From Clitoria ternatea (taxonomy: Eukaryota > Streptophyta > Magnoliopsida > Fabales > Fabaceae), in contig CM075675.1 of the NCBI GenBank assembly GCA_037962975.1, positions 102,043,718 to 102,107,717 of the forward strand: a stretch of 64,000 nt of DNA, written 5' to 3'. Position numbers and translations under genes: made by a program. Under the pieces are notes generated by a model that saw only the letters and a program-made list of their open reading frames with translations, ran no database searches and was not told the origin of the DNA. Every line of letters starts with the position of its first letter. Position 1 is the first letter of the stretch. Shown here piece after piece: positions 23,643 to 33,423 of this stretch.

Positions 23643-24270
23643 TATCCTTCTCCTCTATATTTAAAACAAATTTTAACCTATAACTTTTTTTCCGGTTATG
23701 TAGGTCCCTATTAATCAAATTTTAACCTATAATAGTATATTACAGCTTTTAAATCATGATAAAATTAACATTATGGGGGTACATGTATATTACAAACTAA
23801 TAACAAAAATTTGATCCAACAAAATAGGTCATATTGTACATCAATAATGTATCTGAAAATTAGCATGCAACACAAGTTTGTAAGGATTGAAGACAAATTA
23901 ACATAAACCAAAAAACAACAAAATAAAATTTATCTAGAATCTATGATATTTAGTTTCATCTCTTCCTATTACGAAAATGATGACGGGTCGCCAAAACTTC
24001 CTCTCCTACAAAAGTCTTTACACATAATATTTTAATTAAAACAACTTAATTAATATAAACAAGTTAGAAATCCATAATTTTAGAACGGAATCAAAACTCT
24101 TACACATTACTTATACCATGAACCAAATTCAATTTAAAAATTGTTTGATGTTTTTCATGTCAAATTTATGTAAATCGGGCTAAACTCATAAGCATGTATA
24201 TATGTAAGAATAAAACAATGTACATAATGACTAAAATTTGATTTATTCTTAAAATTAGTTAAGTGTGACT
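23643..24270. other. AT-rich spacer
   Basis: No gene or repeat boundary recognised. Confidence 0.4.
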
Positions 24271-26190
24271 TGTAACATCCCTGATGTTAAAATTTAATTT
24301 ATTTTGTTGCACGACAGTAATTAAATATTATTAGGGATTAAATTAAATTAATGTGAATTAATTATGAATTTTTCCTAAATTATTTAGTGAAGTAATAAAA
24401 TTGGAATAATTAATTTTAAGTGATTGATTAGTAAATTTATATTTAATTAAATGGTGGTGGTGAAATATAAAGTTACCGTGAGACAAAAATGAATTTTTAT
24501 TAAAGAAAATAGAAGAAAATAGAAAATATATAACGAAACGACCATTATGCCCTTATGGCTTGAAACAATTTTTCCTTTCCTTCATTATTCAATCTATGCT
24601 TGCCATTTAGAAAGAAGATAGAATCCATATTCATGTTTCATTCCTCCATGGTCGTGGGCTTTCAAGCTCGATTAATGTTTGATTTCTTACCAAAACTCAA
24701 AATTGATCGTATTTTTGGATTCGTGGGAGCGAGGTAAGCGTATTAGTAACTTTAATTCCTGGTTTCAGCCATCTTCTTCTAAAACCAAAATTCACCATTA
24801 AAGGAGAGGCTTCTATTTCAATGAGATTTTACAATTTAAGCTTGTAAATTGGAACCTTGATGTATATCGATAAACTGCTAATAGGTTTTTGTTTCAGTGC
24901 CCGTAGGTTACACATCAAGCGTCAGTGATGCATTAGCCAAAGAGGAACCCAAAATCAAGAGTGTAACTAATCAAGGTAAGCTTTGGAAGCCTTAAAAGTG
25001 TATTTAGAGTTATTTTGGTAAAGTGAGTTTTGATTTCGGAGGTCAAAATGCTAACATACTTCGTATATTCCTTAAATTTTAGATATTGGGTGTACCCGGC
25101 ATAGAGAACAAGGGTCGAAAGCTTGGAATCAATGTAAAAGAGTGTTCGGAGTATTAATTTAGAAATAATTACTGACGTTAATTGGCGTCAGGAAAAAGAA
25201 TGAAAATTAATGTTAAATAAATAATTTAATTATTATATATAATTCGTGAATTTTTTTAGTGTTAAAAAGGATTAGTTTAATTATTATTATAACTACAAGA
25301 TTTTCTAGTGTGAATAATGATGAAAATGAGGAGATGTGAACTTATTGGTGTGAAGAATGAAAACTTGGGAATCATTATGGGTGAAATGGTGTATAAGAGG
25401 TAAAATGTATATATCGGAATGAGTTTCCGATTGTATGATGAAGTTAATGTTACATGAAACCGGATGATCGAAAATATGTACATAGGCATAAGTGTTTCTA
25501 TCTGGGTAGAGGTGGAATAATCAATTGAAGTATGAAGGATGTCTGAGGGGTTGTGAATTAATTAGTGTAAATAATATGTGATGGTGAAATGGATATTGAT
25601 AAAAATCTGAAAATATGGCGAACATAATAAGGTATGAAAATTAACGATGTTGAAAATGCAACTGTGATATTAAATATGAAATTGGAAATTATCATGTATT
25701 GAAAATAAGTGTGTGATGTATACTTCATATGTATTGATATGTGTGTGTGTGTGTGAGAATGAGTTTTCAAAGTGGTTTGATGATGAAATTAATCTTGTAT
25801 GTGGATTTATAATGAAATTGCATCCGAGTCTTGTGTAAAATTGTATTTGAGTGATTAATTAATATTATGATTGAAACTATATTTCCAAATGCTTGTACTT
25901 TAGTGGTTCTTGTGATATTAATTGACTACTATTGTGCTTGAGTAGCTTTTAGTTTATGTGAATTAAATGATGATGAATAGAGAATTGAACAATTGCATGT
26001 GCTAGAATGTCTGTCATTTGATTTAATATTAAATGCTTGAGTGGCTTTGTGTTGTTATGTGTATGTAAATTATGATAAAAAGAGAATTAAGGGATCGTGT
26101 GTGCCTGAGTGGCCGTCATTTTATTTGATAATAAATTTTTGAGTGGCTAGATTGAGAAATTGAATGTCTAGGATGACTTGCGTTGTTTTA
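24271..26190 (+). mobile_element. Non-coding element beginning TGTAACATCCCTGA
   Basis: Starts with the same 14 bases as the element at 11835 and has a similar build: an AT-rich head, a CCCTTATGGCTTGAAAC-like block, GAGGTAAGCG steps, and a long T/G-rich tail with GAGTGGC repeats near 25895-26150 and a TG microsatellite at 25739-25755. There is no protein domain. It is probably related to the 11.8-kb element, but much diverged. It ends at or before CACTA-A. Confidence 0.4.
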
Positions 26191-26214
26191 TAGTCATTCA
26201 CTAATGTAGAAAAG

Positions 26215-26510
26215 GTCTATGAACTCGGTAAAAATTGGGTCGCGATTTCAGTTACAAAAACAAGTTTGTTTTGGCTGTGTTTATAAGTCTGGAGGTACGA
26301 ACTCGGTTTGGGACTCTAAACACAATTCTTTTAGAGGACTATGTTTATAGCTTCACCCTACGAACTCAGTCCAGGGCACAACTGTGTTCAAATTTATTTT
26401 TAGGAAACCTACAAACTCGGTTAAAGCAAGAACCGTGTTTATAGAGCACCTGTGAACTCGGTTATAGACAGAATTGAGTTTGTAAGTGGGGCTTTTTTTT
26501 AATATTTTTT
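26215..26510. repeat. CACTA-A left subterminal hairpin repeats
   Basis: Repeated pairs such as CTATGAACTCGG and CGAACTCGGTT facing AACCGTGTTTATAG-like sequence. Such subterminal arrays bind the TNPA protein in En/Spm elements. A direct relative lies at 11140-11520 and the partner zone at 45783-46060. Confidence 0.7.
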
Positions 26511-26529
26511 TGTTTTTGTTGGCTGGCCT

Positions 26530-27240
26530 TCTCTGCAGTCATCTACTGCTCAAGCAGACGATATCCTCTACGCGGTAATCTATGAGGACAATTGTTCTTC
26601 ACACGAATTTCCTATGCCTTATTCCTTTTCACCTAATTCAATTGCAAATAACAAAACAATAAATTTTAAAAATTGATTGCAAATAAAATGAGACCACAAA
26701 CAAACGCATCTATGTCTGATGGTCGATGGACTCCTATTTCTCACCAAGAAACCCCTACTTGCACTCTCTAAAAATGTATAAAGGAGTAAGTTTGGTCTTA
26801 TGGGCCCTCCACTTCTCGGCCACACTAGATAGTACCTTCCTCCTTAAGGTATCTATTGTTGGGATACCATAAGCACTCAACAATGAAAAACATAATTTAA
26901 TTAGCATCACAATCAAACTTTAATGAAGTATAACAATTTACATACAAAGTAATGTACAAGAATATCCTTCCATATCTAGTTTTTTAAAACCTCCTTTACG
27001 TGATCCTAATTCGAAAGAAGAGTAGAAACCCGAGTCTGGGCCAAGACCCCTAGGTACTACTAAACTTGGCCGCATTCGGGCCAGATGGTATCCTCGTGTT
27101 GACGTCAATGTCAACATGCAATCAATCTCCTTGATACCTCTGAACAGTGACACTAGACACCCATGTCACACCTCTCTACCTCCTAGAAGAGGAATTTAAG
27201 CCCTGTGATGCCATATGTACCTGCGTAAGAGGATAATCAT
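26530..27240 (-). pseudogene. CACTA-A second gene (TNPA-like), degenerate
   Basis: Minus-strand frames with stops show a Lys-Trp-Arg-x-x-Lys-x-x-Leu-Thr motif near 26800 and a Cys-Pro-His-x-Leu-Pro-Arg-x-Gly-Tyr-x-Leu-Leu-Glu motif near 26550-26590. Both are typical of plant CACTA second ORFs (TNPA-like, transposase_24-type). It follows the transposase gene in the expected order. The short frames at 26619-26825 and 26938-27153 are parts or shadows of it. Recognition is by motif memory. Confidence 0.5.
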
Positions 27241-27383
27241 TTGTCAATTATATGAGATACATAAAATATATGAAATGAAAAAATAATACATTATTAATAA
27301 CAAACAATATGACAAAAATATAACATGAACTATGCACTTAATATATTCTCTCATATTCCTTCATGATGATCACCACAGGTTGC

Positions 27384-27814
27384 TTAGACTTTATCTATGT
27401 TGTCTTTTGGGTTTATTGCTGGCATATGTGTTGTCAAAGTAGAGGTATCCAAGATATCTAGCCTAAGATCCCCTAACTCAGCATCTCCATTATTGGATCT
27501 ACTTTGCATAACAATTGACCATCTTTTGTTAGAAGGGTCGGTAACATAAAAAACTTGTTTCACTTGAGTCGCCATAATAAAAGGCTCTTTCTTATGACCT
27601 ACCTTGTTGAGGTCAACCAAAGTATATCCAAACTCATCAGTTTTTACACCGTGATTAGTATCCAGCCATTTACATTTAAACACAGATACTATGAGGAACT
27701 GTAATTCACCTCCCATATTTTTTCAATTACACCAAAATAACACAACTCAGCCATTACAGGAATCTTATCTTATGCAGTTGAGAAATGCATCGACTGAGCC
27801 ATTACCATAACATT
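27384..27814 (-). pseudogene. CACTA-A transposase 3' part (DUF4216-like)
   Basis: The C-terminal piece of the TNP2-type transposase, cut from the rest by CACTA-B. The minus strand reads Met-Ala-Gln-Ser-Met-His-Phe, then Tyr-Phe-Gly-Val-Ile-Glu-Lys-Ile-Trp-Glu, and after a 1-bp frameshift near 27710 Val-Phe-Lys-Cys-Lys-Trp, Val-Asp-Leu-x-Lys-Val-Gly and Gln-Val-Phe-Tyr-Val. This is the usual DUF4216 order. Its upstream half continues at 40400 on the far side of CACTA-B. Confidence 0.75.
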
Positions 27815-27817
27815 ACT

Positions 27818-28395
27818 CACTACTAGAAAAATGACTAATAGCTACACACCAATAGCGACCGCCGAACGCCGTCGCTAATCAGTGACCGAATTAGCGACGG
27901 CCACAAGAAAAGAGACCTTGAATATGAAAATAGTGGCTATATTAGCGACCAATATATGCCGTCGCTGAATTTGGCAAATAACCGTCACTAATACCGTCGC
28001 TAAATCATACCCCGTCCCTAACACGGTCGCTAAAGTTATTTCCCTCCATTTTTTTGGTTTCCCTCCAAGTTATATATGGCGCCAAGTGATAGCGACGGTG
28101 ACACTGCAGTCGCTATGTCTTCGGACAAAGCAGCGATGTGGACTTGCCGTCGCTATGAATAAGGTAGTGACGGCAACCGTTAACCGTCGCTATTTTTGTA
28201 TACTTTAGCGACGGAACGTGTCTGTCACTAAGGTTCCTGAAGGGTTTCAAAATTTTGGAGGGATTTCTAAATTTAGCGATGGATGTAGTCGTCGCTAGTG
28301 GTGGTATATTAGCGACACATGTCGTCATCCGTCGCTATGTTATTAATTTTTCTATTCAGTGACCTTGATAGCGACGGATTCAGTCCGTCGCTAAG
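27818..28395. repeat. CACTA-B left terminus and subterminal repeats
   Basis: The TIR is followed by roughly 20 copies of TAGCGACGG or its complement CCGTCGCTA in both orientations, with some variants (TAGTGACGG, CCGTCACTA). They are probably binding sites for the second (TNPA-like) protein. A TATA box directly follows the array. Confidence 0.85.
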
Positions 28396-28403
28396 TATAA
28401 AAA
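28396..28403 (+). promoter_or_regulatory. CACTA-B promoter TATA box
   Basis: TATAAAAA sits just after the last subterminal repeat and before a CT-rich leader that ends in a good splice donor (CTCAG|GTAAGT, about 28924). This is where a CACTA promoter is expected. Confidence 0.6.
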
Positions 28404-28925
28404 CTTACTCGATGCAGACCTTCCCCGTCAATCACTTCTGCTATCCCCCAAGCCCTAAACCTTTTTCCCTCTCCTCTGCCCACCGAACCTTTACCTCCAC
28501 CGCCTCCGTAATTCCCTCTCACGAAGCCACCTTCTTCTCCGTCCTCTCCCTCTCACGAGCCACCGTCTCACCTCTGTCGTCTTCTCCACCATCTCCCTCT
28601 CCATCGTCTTCTCCACTGTCTCCCTCTCCGTCGTCTCCGATACCACCACCTCTCTTTTCCATCTTATTTCTACTTCATTTTCAGAATCCCTAAACCCCAT
28701 TTCCCTTTCCTTCTTCAAACTCTCTGTGTTTCCCTTTCCTTTTCAACTTTGAACCTCCCAACCCCTTCCTTTCTTCAACTTCAACTGAACCCTTTCGACT
28801 GGTTCCCCTTTTCCTGTCCAAACCATCCTCATCAATTTCTTTCCCTCTCTGTTCAGGTCGTGGGTCGCAGCTCTTGACGGTATTCCTTTTCTCTCACTCC
28901 TTTCATTGGCTCTCACTCCCTCAGG
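28404..28925 (+). other. CT-rich leader of CACTA-B
   Basis: Probable 5' UTR exon. Open frames here on both strands (for example 28319-28693) are made of TCTCCxTCT repeats and have no domain, so they are not called as genes. Confidence 0.5.
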
Positions 28926-29451
28926 TAAGTAGAGTTCTATCCTCTTTTGTTTCCTGTGCTCTACATATTTTACTGATTCCTACTCTCTTCTGGCTGTTCA
29001 ATCTGTGTCATGTAAATGTTTTGAGTTTTTGTTATTCTCTGGTGAATGAACCCTAACCTGTCTGCAAAAATATTTTTTGAAATAGAAAATTTAGGGTGCC
29101 TTAAGTCTGCGAAAATAGTGTTATTGTTAGGGGAGGGGACTACACACTAATGAGTGTCCTAAGAATACTGGTTAAATTCAAAGAATTTAAAGTGAAAAGT
29201 TTTTCTGAAACTGATAACACACCCCTAATGTGAATTCTATAGTGAGCTCACTGATTCCTGGTAAAAACTTTTTACTTATTGATTCTGTAAATAGTGTTTT
29301 TAGTATACTCATCAGTGTGACCCTTGCTGTTTGTTTTCTCTTGGTTACTATTATGATGAGTTACAAAGAAGAAATAGACAGGTAAGGTTTGTGGAGTCAG
29401 TGTGAGTAAGGTAATTTGTTGCCTCATAGTGGCCCTAGGTGTGTTTCAGGT

Positions 29452-29970
29452 ATTGGTGTGTTCATATTCTTTCTTTGATATTTTCTGTTTTGCACTGTAA
29501 CTTGGTTTTTGACCTTTGGTATTGTTTGGATCTCATCGACTGTGGTTGAGAAGGTTTTGGAGTTGTGTAAGTAAGCTAATTTTTTGAAGCATATTGGTGA
29601 TATAGTTGCCAAACGTTTTTGCCAAACTTTCAAGGATGTTAGAATGGAAAAATATTGGTGTCTTCATATTCTTTATTTCATATTGTCTGTATTGCATTAT
29701 AACTTAGGTTTTTGACCTTGGGTACTGTTTTTGGATAGCTCTCCAAATGTGGTTGATAAGGTTTTGGGGTTGTGTATGTGAGCTATTTTTTTTATATTAT
29801 GTTGGTGTCTTAGTGATATATTGCCAAACTTTCAGGGGTGTTACTTAGAATGGAAATATTGGTGTGTTCATATGCTTTCTTTCATATCATCTGTTTTGTA
29901 TTGTAACCTAATTTCTCGACCTTAGGTACTGTTTTTGGATGGCTCTCCGAATGTGGTTGAGAAGGTTAGT
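29452..29970. repeat. Three-copy tandem repeat of about 203 bp
   Basis: Unit starts ATTGGTGTGTTCATATTC at 29452, 29654 and 29858 (periods 202 and 204). The third copy is shorter. Copies are clearly diverged. It lies in the long 5' intron of CACTA-B. Confidence 0.8.
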
Positions 29971-31079
29971 ACCTTGGGTACTATTTTCATTATTGTATTT
30001 ACTTAGGATTTGTAGTACATGAAGAAATTGGTACTGTTCAATTTGTTTTTACATTTTGTTACTCAAAACTTCATATTACTATTTAAATGTTAATTTCAAT
30101 TGGTGCACAAGTGAACCCATCAAGGTTCAAACCGGGAGTAACCAATTCTTTGGAAATTAAATAAAATATATATAAAAGACAAAGACTTAGGAAGCAATGC
30201 AAGATGTCAACTTAGCTGCATAATATGTATAGTTGAATGCTTCTTCAAGCTCCTTTCTCTTGTCTTTCTGCTGGAAGAGTAGGTGTATAAGGGCAGAATT
30301 TTTTATAGCTAGCTAAGAATGCCATTATTTGTTGCTATTTGATTTCTGTCCTATGTAACCTTTGCTCCATCTCCAGCATGTACATTCTAGTGGATGATCT
30401 TTTCAGCTTTCTCCCTCATTGAGCTTGTGGGAGAGTGTATTAGTATATGTTCAGCTCTTTTTATTTTCTCATTAATTAGTTGTATTCATGCTTTCTGTTT
30501 GTGCTAGCTTCCTCTAGAAGCTTCTGTCATAAGTCAACTAGTGCTTAACTAGCTGCTCACCTCAAGTGTGTAAATTAAGTTATTTTCCCTTGTAAGGTTC
30601 GGTTACATATTAACAGTCTTTAAAACAACTTTGCTATAATATTGATGGTTTGCATAGTTAAGCTTATGTATAAAGATGCCCCTGCTGTATTTGTTAATTA
30701 TGTATTCATTAATTTGAGTATATAACTTGTATATTAGGAAAGCAAAAACTTTATGAAGTTGCTTGGAATAATCTCCCGTGATAATCAAAATTAATTACTG
30801 ACATGATAATCCATGATTATATATCAAAGCATGTTGGTAATTTTATCCTCCTCTTAATTAGAACCTTTTTTTCATAGTTCCTTCTGATATGGAACCACTC
30901 TTCAAAATCTTGAGCTTCAAAAGGGATCCTTAAGACCTCTTCATTCCTAAACCCATATTCTTCAGCTGACCTACTCAGAAGCTTAAATAAATATACATCA
31001 CCAAGTGCTTTGATGTTGTGACCACCATCCCTGTCCTATCTTTTATTTAAAACTTTTATTAAAAATAATAATTAAAAAT
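29971..31079. other. CACTA-B 5' intron, non-coding
   Basis: No ORF or repeat boundary recognised. Confidence 0.4.
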
Positions 31080-31800
31080 AATTTTTTGGGCCCCCTTCCA
31101 GGAATTTCGGTGTAGAAACCGGAATTGGTTTCCCTTCACCATCCTCTTCTTTATCTTCCTCATCACTACCCACCATGAGAACTAACCTCTTCATCTTCCT
31201 CACTAGACCCAACAACCACCAACCTTCACCTTCATCCCCTTCATCCCATCACCACCAACAGACAGCATCTTCTTCATCCTCACTACCCCAACAGCATCAT
31301 CCCCTTCACCTCCAACAGCAAGGAAAAAAAAATAGACCCAACAACCTTCATCCCTTTTATCCCAACAGCACCAGCAACACCTTCTTCATCCTCTCAAACC
31401 TCCCAACATCTTCCTGAACAATAAAACCAAAAACAACAAAAAAAAAATAACAGAGATCAAAATAAGGAGAAAGGAAAAGAGATAAAATAAAAGGTACCCC
31501 TCTTCTACCTCTCCCTCTGCTGGCCAGCAGCCGGTCACCGTCACTGGTGACCCTTCCTCTCACGTACACTCTCTGTCTCGTGGAACTCCCCCTCCGTTCC
31601 CCCTCCCTCTCGCCGGTCAACACCGGCGCCGGTCTCCTTCTCATCCCCTCTCCGATCTCCCTCACTGTCTCCCTCCGCCGATCTCCCTCTCCTCCTCCAT
31701 CGCCGGAGCCGCCCTCCTCCGTTCTCCCTCCCTCTCGTCGGTCAACACCAGCGAACTTGAATTGTGAAAGTTGGGTTAGAAATTTGCCTTGTAAATATCA
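31080..31800. other. C-rich segment in the CACTA-B 5' intron
   Basis: A block of CT-rich and GC-rich sequence starting near GGGCCCCCTTCCAGGAATTTCGG. It contains a CACCAACA/CTTCATC-rich stretch (31160-31420) and a CGCCGG-containing stretch (31510-31760). It resembles plant promoter and 5' leader sequence more than the rest of the intron. Frames at 31175, 31357 and 31547 are low-complexity and not called. It may be captured host DNA. Confidence 0.35.
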
Positions 31801-32475
31801 ATAATCAAGTGATTTTGTAATTTTTTCCATCTTGCATTACTAAAATCTATTGCATAGAAATTTTATTTTATGTCAAGAAAAATATGTTTAAGTTTTAATC
31901 CTATCAACTAATCTCTGGAAAGGTGTGCTTGGTTAGACTTAATAATCCATTTTCTTGTTTTGGGTTTGCACTTAATCTTCTGAGTCTATTAAGTATATGT
32001 ACATGGATATCTAAAGAATTGAGAGCTCTTTCTTATTTTATAAAAGAAAAGAATTGAGAGCTCCTCCTAAAGTCTAGGTTCTAAATAATAGAAAAATAAT
32101 CTTTGATATAGCCAGTCTTCAACCTCCTAAATCCATTAAAGCCTCCCTATCTGAATCCATTAGAGTGTTCTTATTTTTCTTACTTGAACTTGACCTTTAA
32201 CATTGAATGGGATAGACCTTATATAATATTGAGTAATTTGCTTTGACTGTCTCTGTTTGTTTAGTTTCCTTGCAATGTACTTAATCTATAATTTGCTTTA
32301 CGTGTCTCTCTTTGTTTAGGTTCCTTGCTACTTGTAACTGTCCAACCACTTATTGGTTTGTCATGCAGACTAGCACATGTTACACGTGGTCTGTGATCGT
32401 CTGTCGACAGCTTCATATTCTTCCCTCACTTTTTTCCTCGAGGTAATCCCCTAACACTGACTTTCTCATTATGTG
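31801..32475. other. CACTA-B 5' intron, non-coding
   Basis: No further feature supported. Confidence 0.4.
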
Positions 32476-32712
32476 TATGCATGTGGATTGTTGTTTGTTA
32501 GTGGAGAGCAAGGCTCATTAGGCATTAGTTTTGTGTGGTGATAACATGATTTTTTATGCATGTGTAATGTTATTTGTTAGTGGAAAACAGAGCTCATTAG
32601 GCATTATTTTTGTGTGCTGATAATATGATTTAAAGATGCATGTGTAATGTTGTTTGTTAGTGGAGAGCAGAGCTCATTAGGCATTAGTTTTATGTACTGA
32701 TAACATGATTTG
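32476..32712. repeat. Three-copy 78-79 bp tandem repeat
   Basis: Unit contains TTTGTTAGTGGAGAGCA...GCTCATTAGGCATTAGTTTT; its CTCATTAGG core lies at 32514, 32593 and 32671. Confidence 0.85.
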
Positions 32713-32765
32713 GTGTTCATAACTCTGAATATCATATACAATGCGTATGGTATGTTTATTTATCT

Positions 32766-32870
32766 ATACTGGGAACTTTTCTGTATGTAACAGGTCGTTC
32801 GTAAATTTGGGAAATGTCTAGTTTACAGGGGAGACTCTGCCAAAATTTTGACAGGCTCCCTTTCTTAGGG
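32766..32870 (+). repeat. Copy 1 of a 100-bp direct repeat in CACTA-B introns
   Basis: CTGGGAACTTTTCTGT, then TGTAACAGG, then TTTACAGGGGAGACTCTG, then GGCTCCCT. The second copy is at 37583-37682. Each copy lies in non-coding DNA, and each contains two possible splice acceptors. Confidence 0.8.
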
Positions 32871-32939
32871 AACTTAAAAAATGAAACTCATGATTTGAAG
32901 ATTTAGGGTTTAGTCGTGTGTGTACCCATTAGATTCCCG

Positions 32940-33330
32940 TTCAAGTTTCAAAACAACCGGTTGATGTACCGTGTTGTGTTGGATCTTGAATTGTCCCGGT
33001 TGGACAGTTTGGTATGAATTTGTAACCAGTAGGGCGTAACCCATCAATGTTGTATGTAGTCTATGTTGAGACGTTGAATGTTCATTTGAAATTTCGGTTA
33101 TGGTGTTTCGTATTATCCCCAGGGTGCATGATTGCGTGCGGTGTTTCATACCGTACGTATCTCTGTGTACTCGGGGACCAATGCGAAATGCTGCCAAAAT
33201 TTCAAATGAACATCAACGCCACAAGATAGACCACATACAACATCGATGGGTTACGGATGGTTGCATATTCATCCTGAATGGGATAGGGCCCCACCAATTT
33301 GCAACATTAAAGAGATAGAGAATGATTCAC
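32940..33330. repeat. About 380-bp imperfect inverted repeat upstream of the transposase
   Basis: The arms meet near 33145 (GCGTGCGGTGTTTCATACCGTACG). The left arm CCATCAATGTTGTATGT (33041) pairs with ACATACAACATCGATGG (33233), and GTTCATTTGAAATTTCGG (33077) pairs with CCAAAATTTCAAATGAAC (33194). Pairing continues to about 32945 and 33325 with mismatches. Frames on both strands here look alike because of this symmetry and are not genes. An RNA across it would fold into a long hairpin. Confidence 0.8.
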
Positions 33331-33423
33331 AACCGATAGTCAAATAAAATTTTAAAAATATAAAGTAACAGAAATCGTGCTTGTTAGATATTGTAAATAG
33401 AGGTACCGGCAAATCGGCGATGG

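Noticed and set aside
28319..28718. Overlapping open frames on both strands
   Set aside because: They consist of CT-rich low-complexity repeats in the CACTA-B leader, with no domain.
31175..31804. Frames rich in Ser, Pro, His and Gln
   Set aside because: Low-complexity translation of C-rich non-coding DNA; no conserved motif.
32910..33318. Similar-looking short proteins on opposite strands
   Set aside because: The likeness comes from the inverted repeat; neither frame is a gene.
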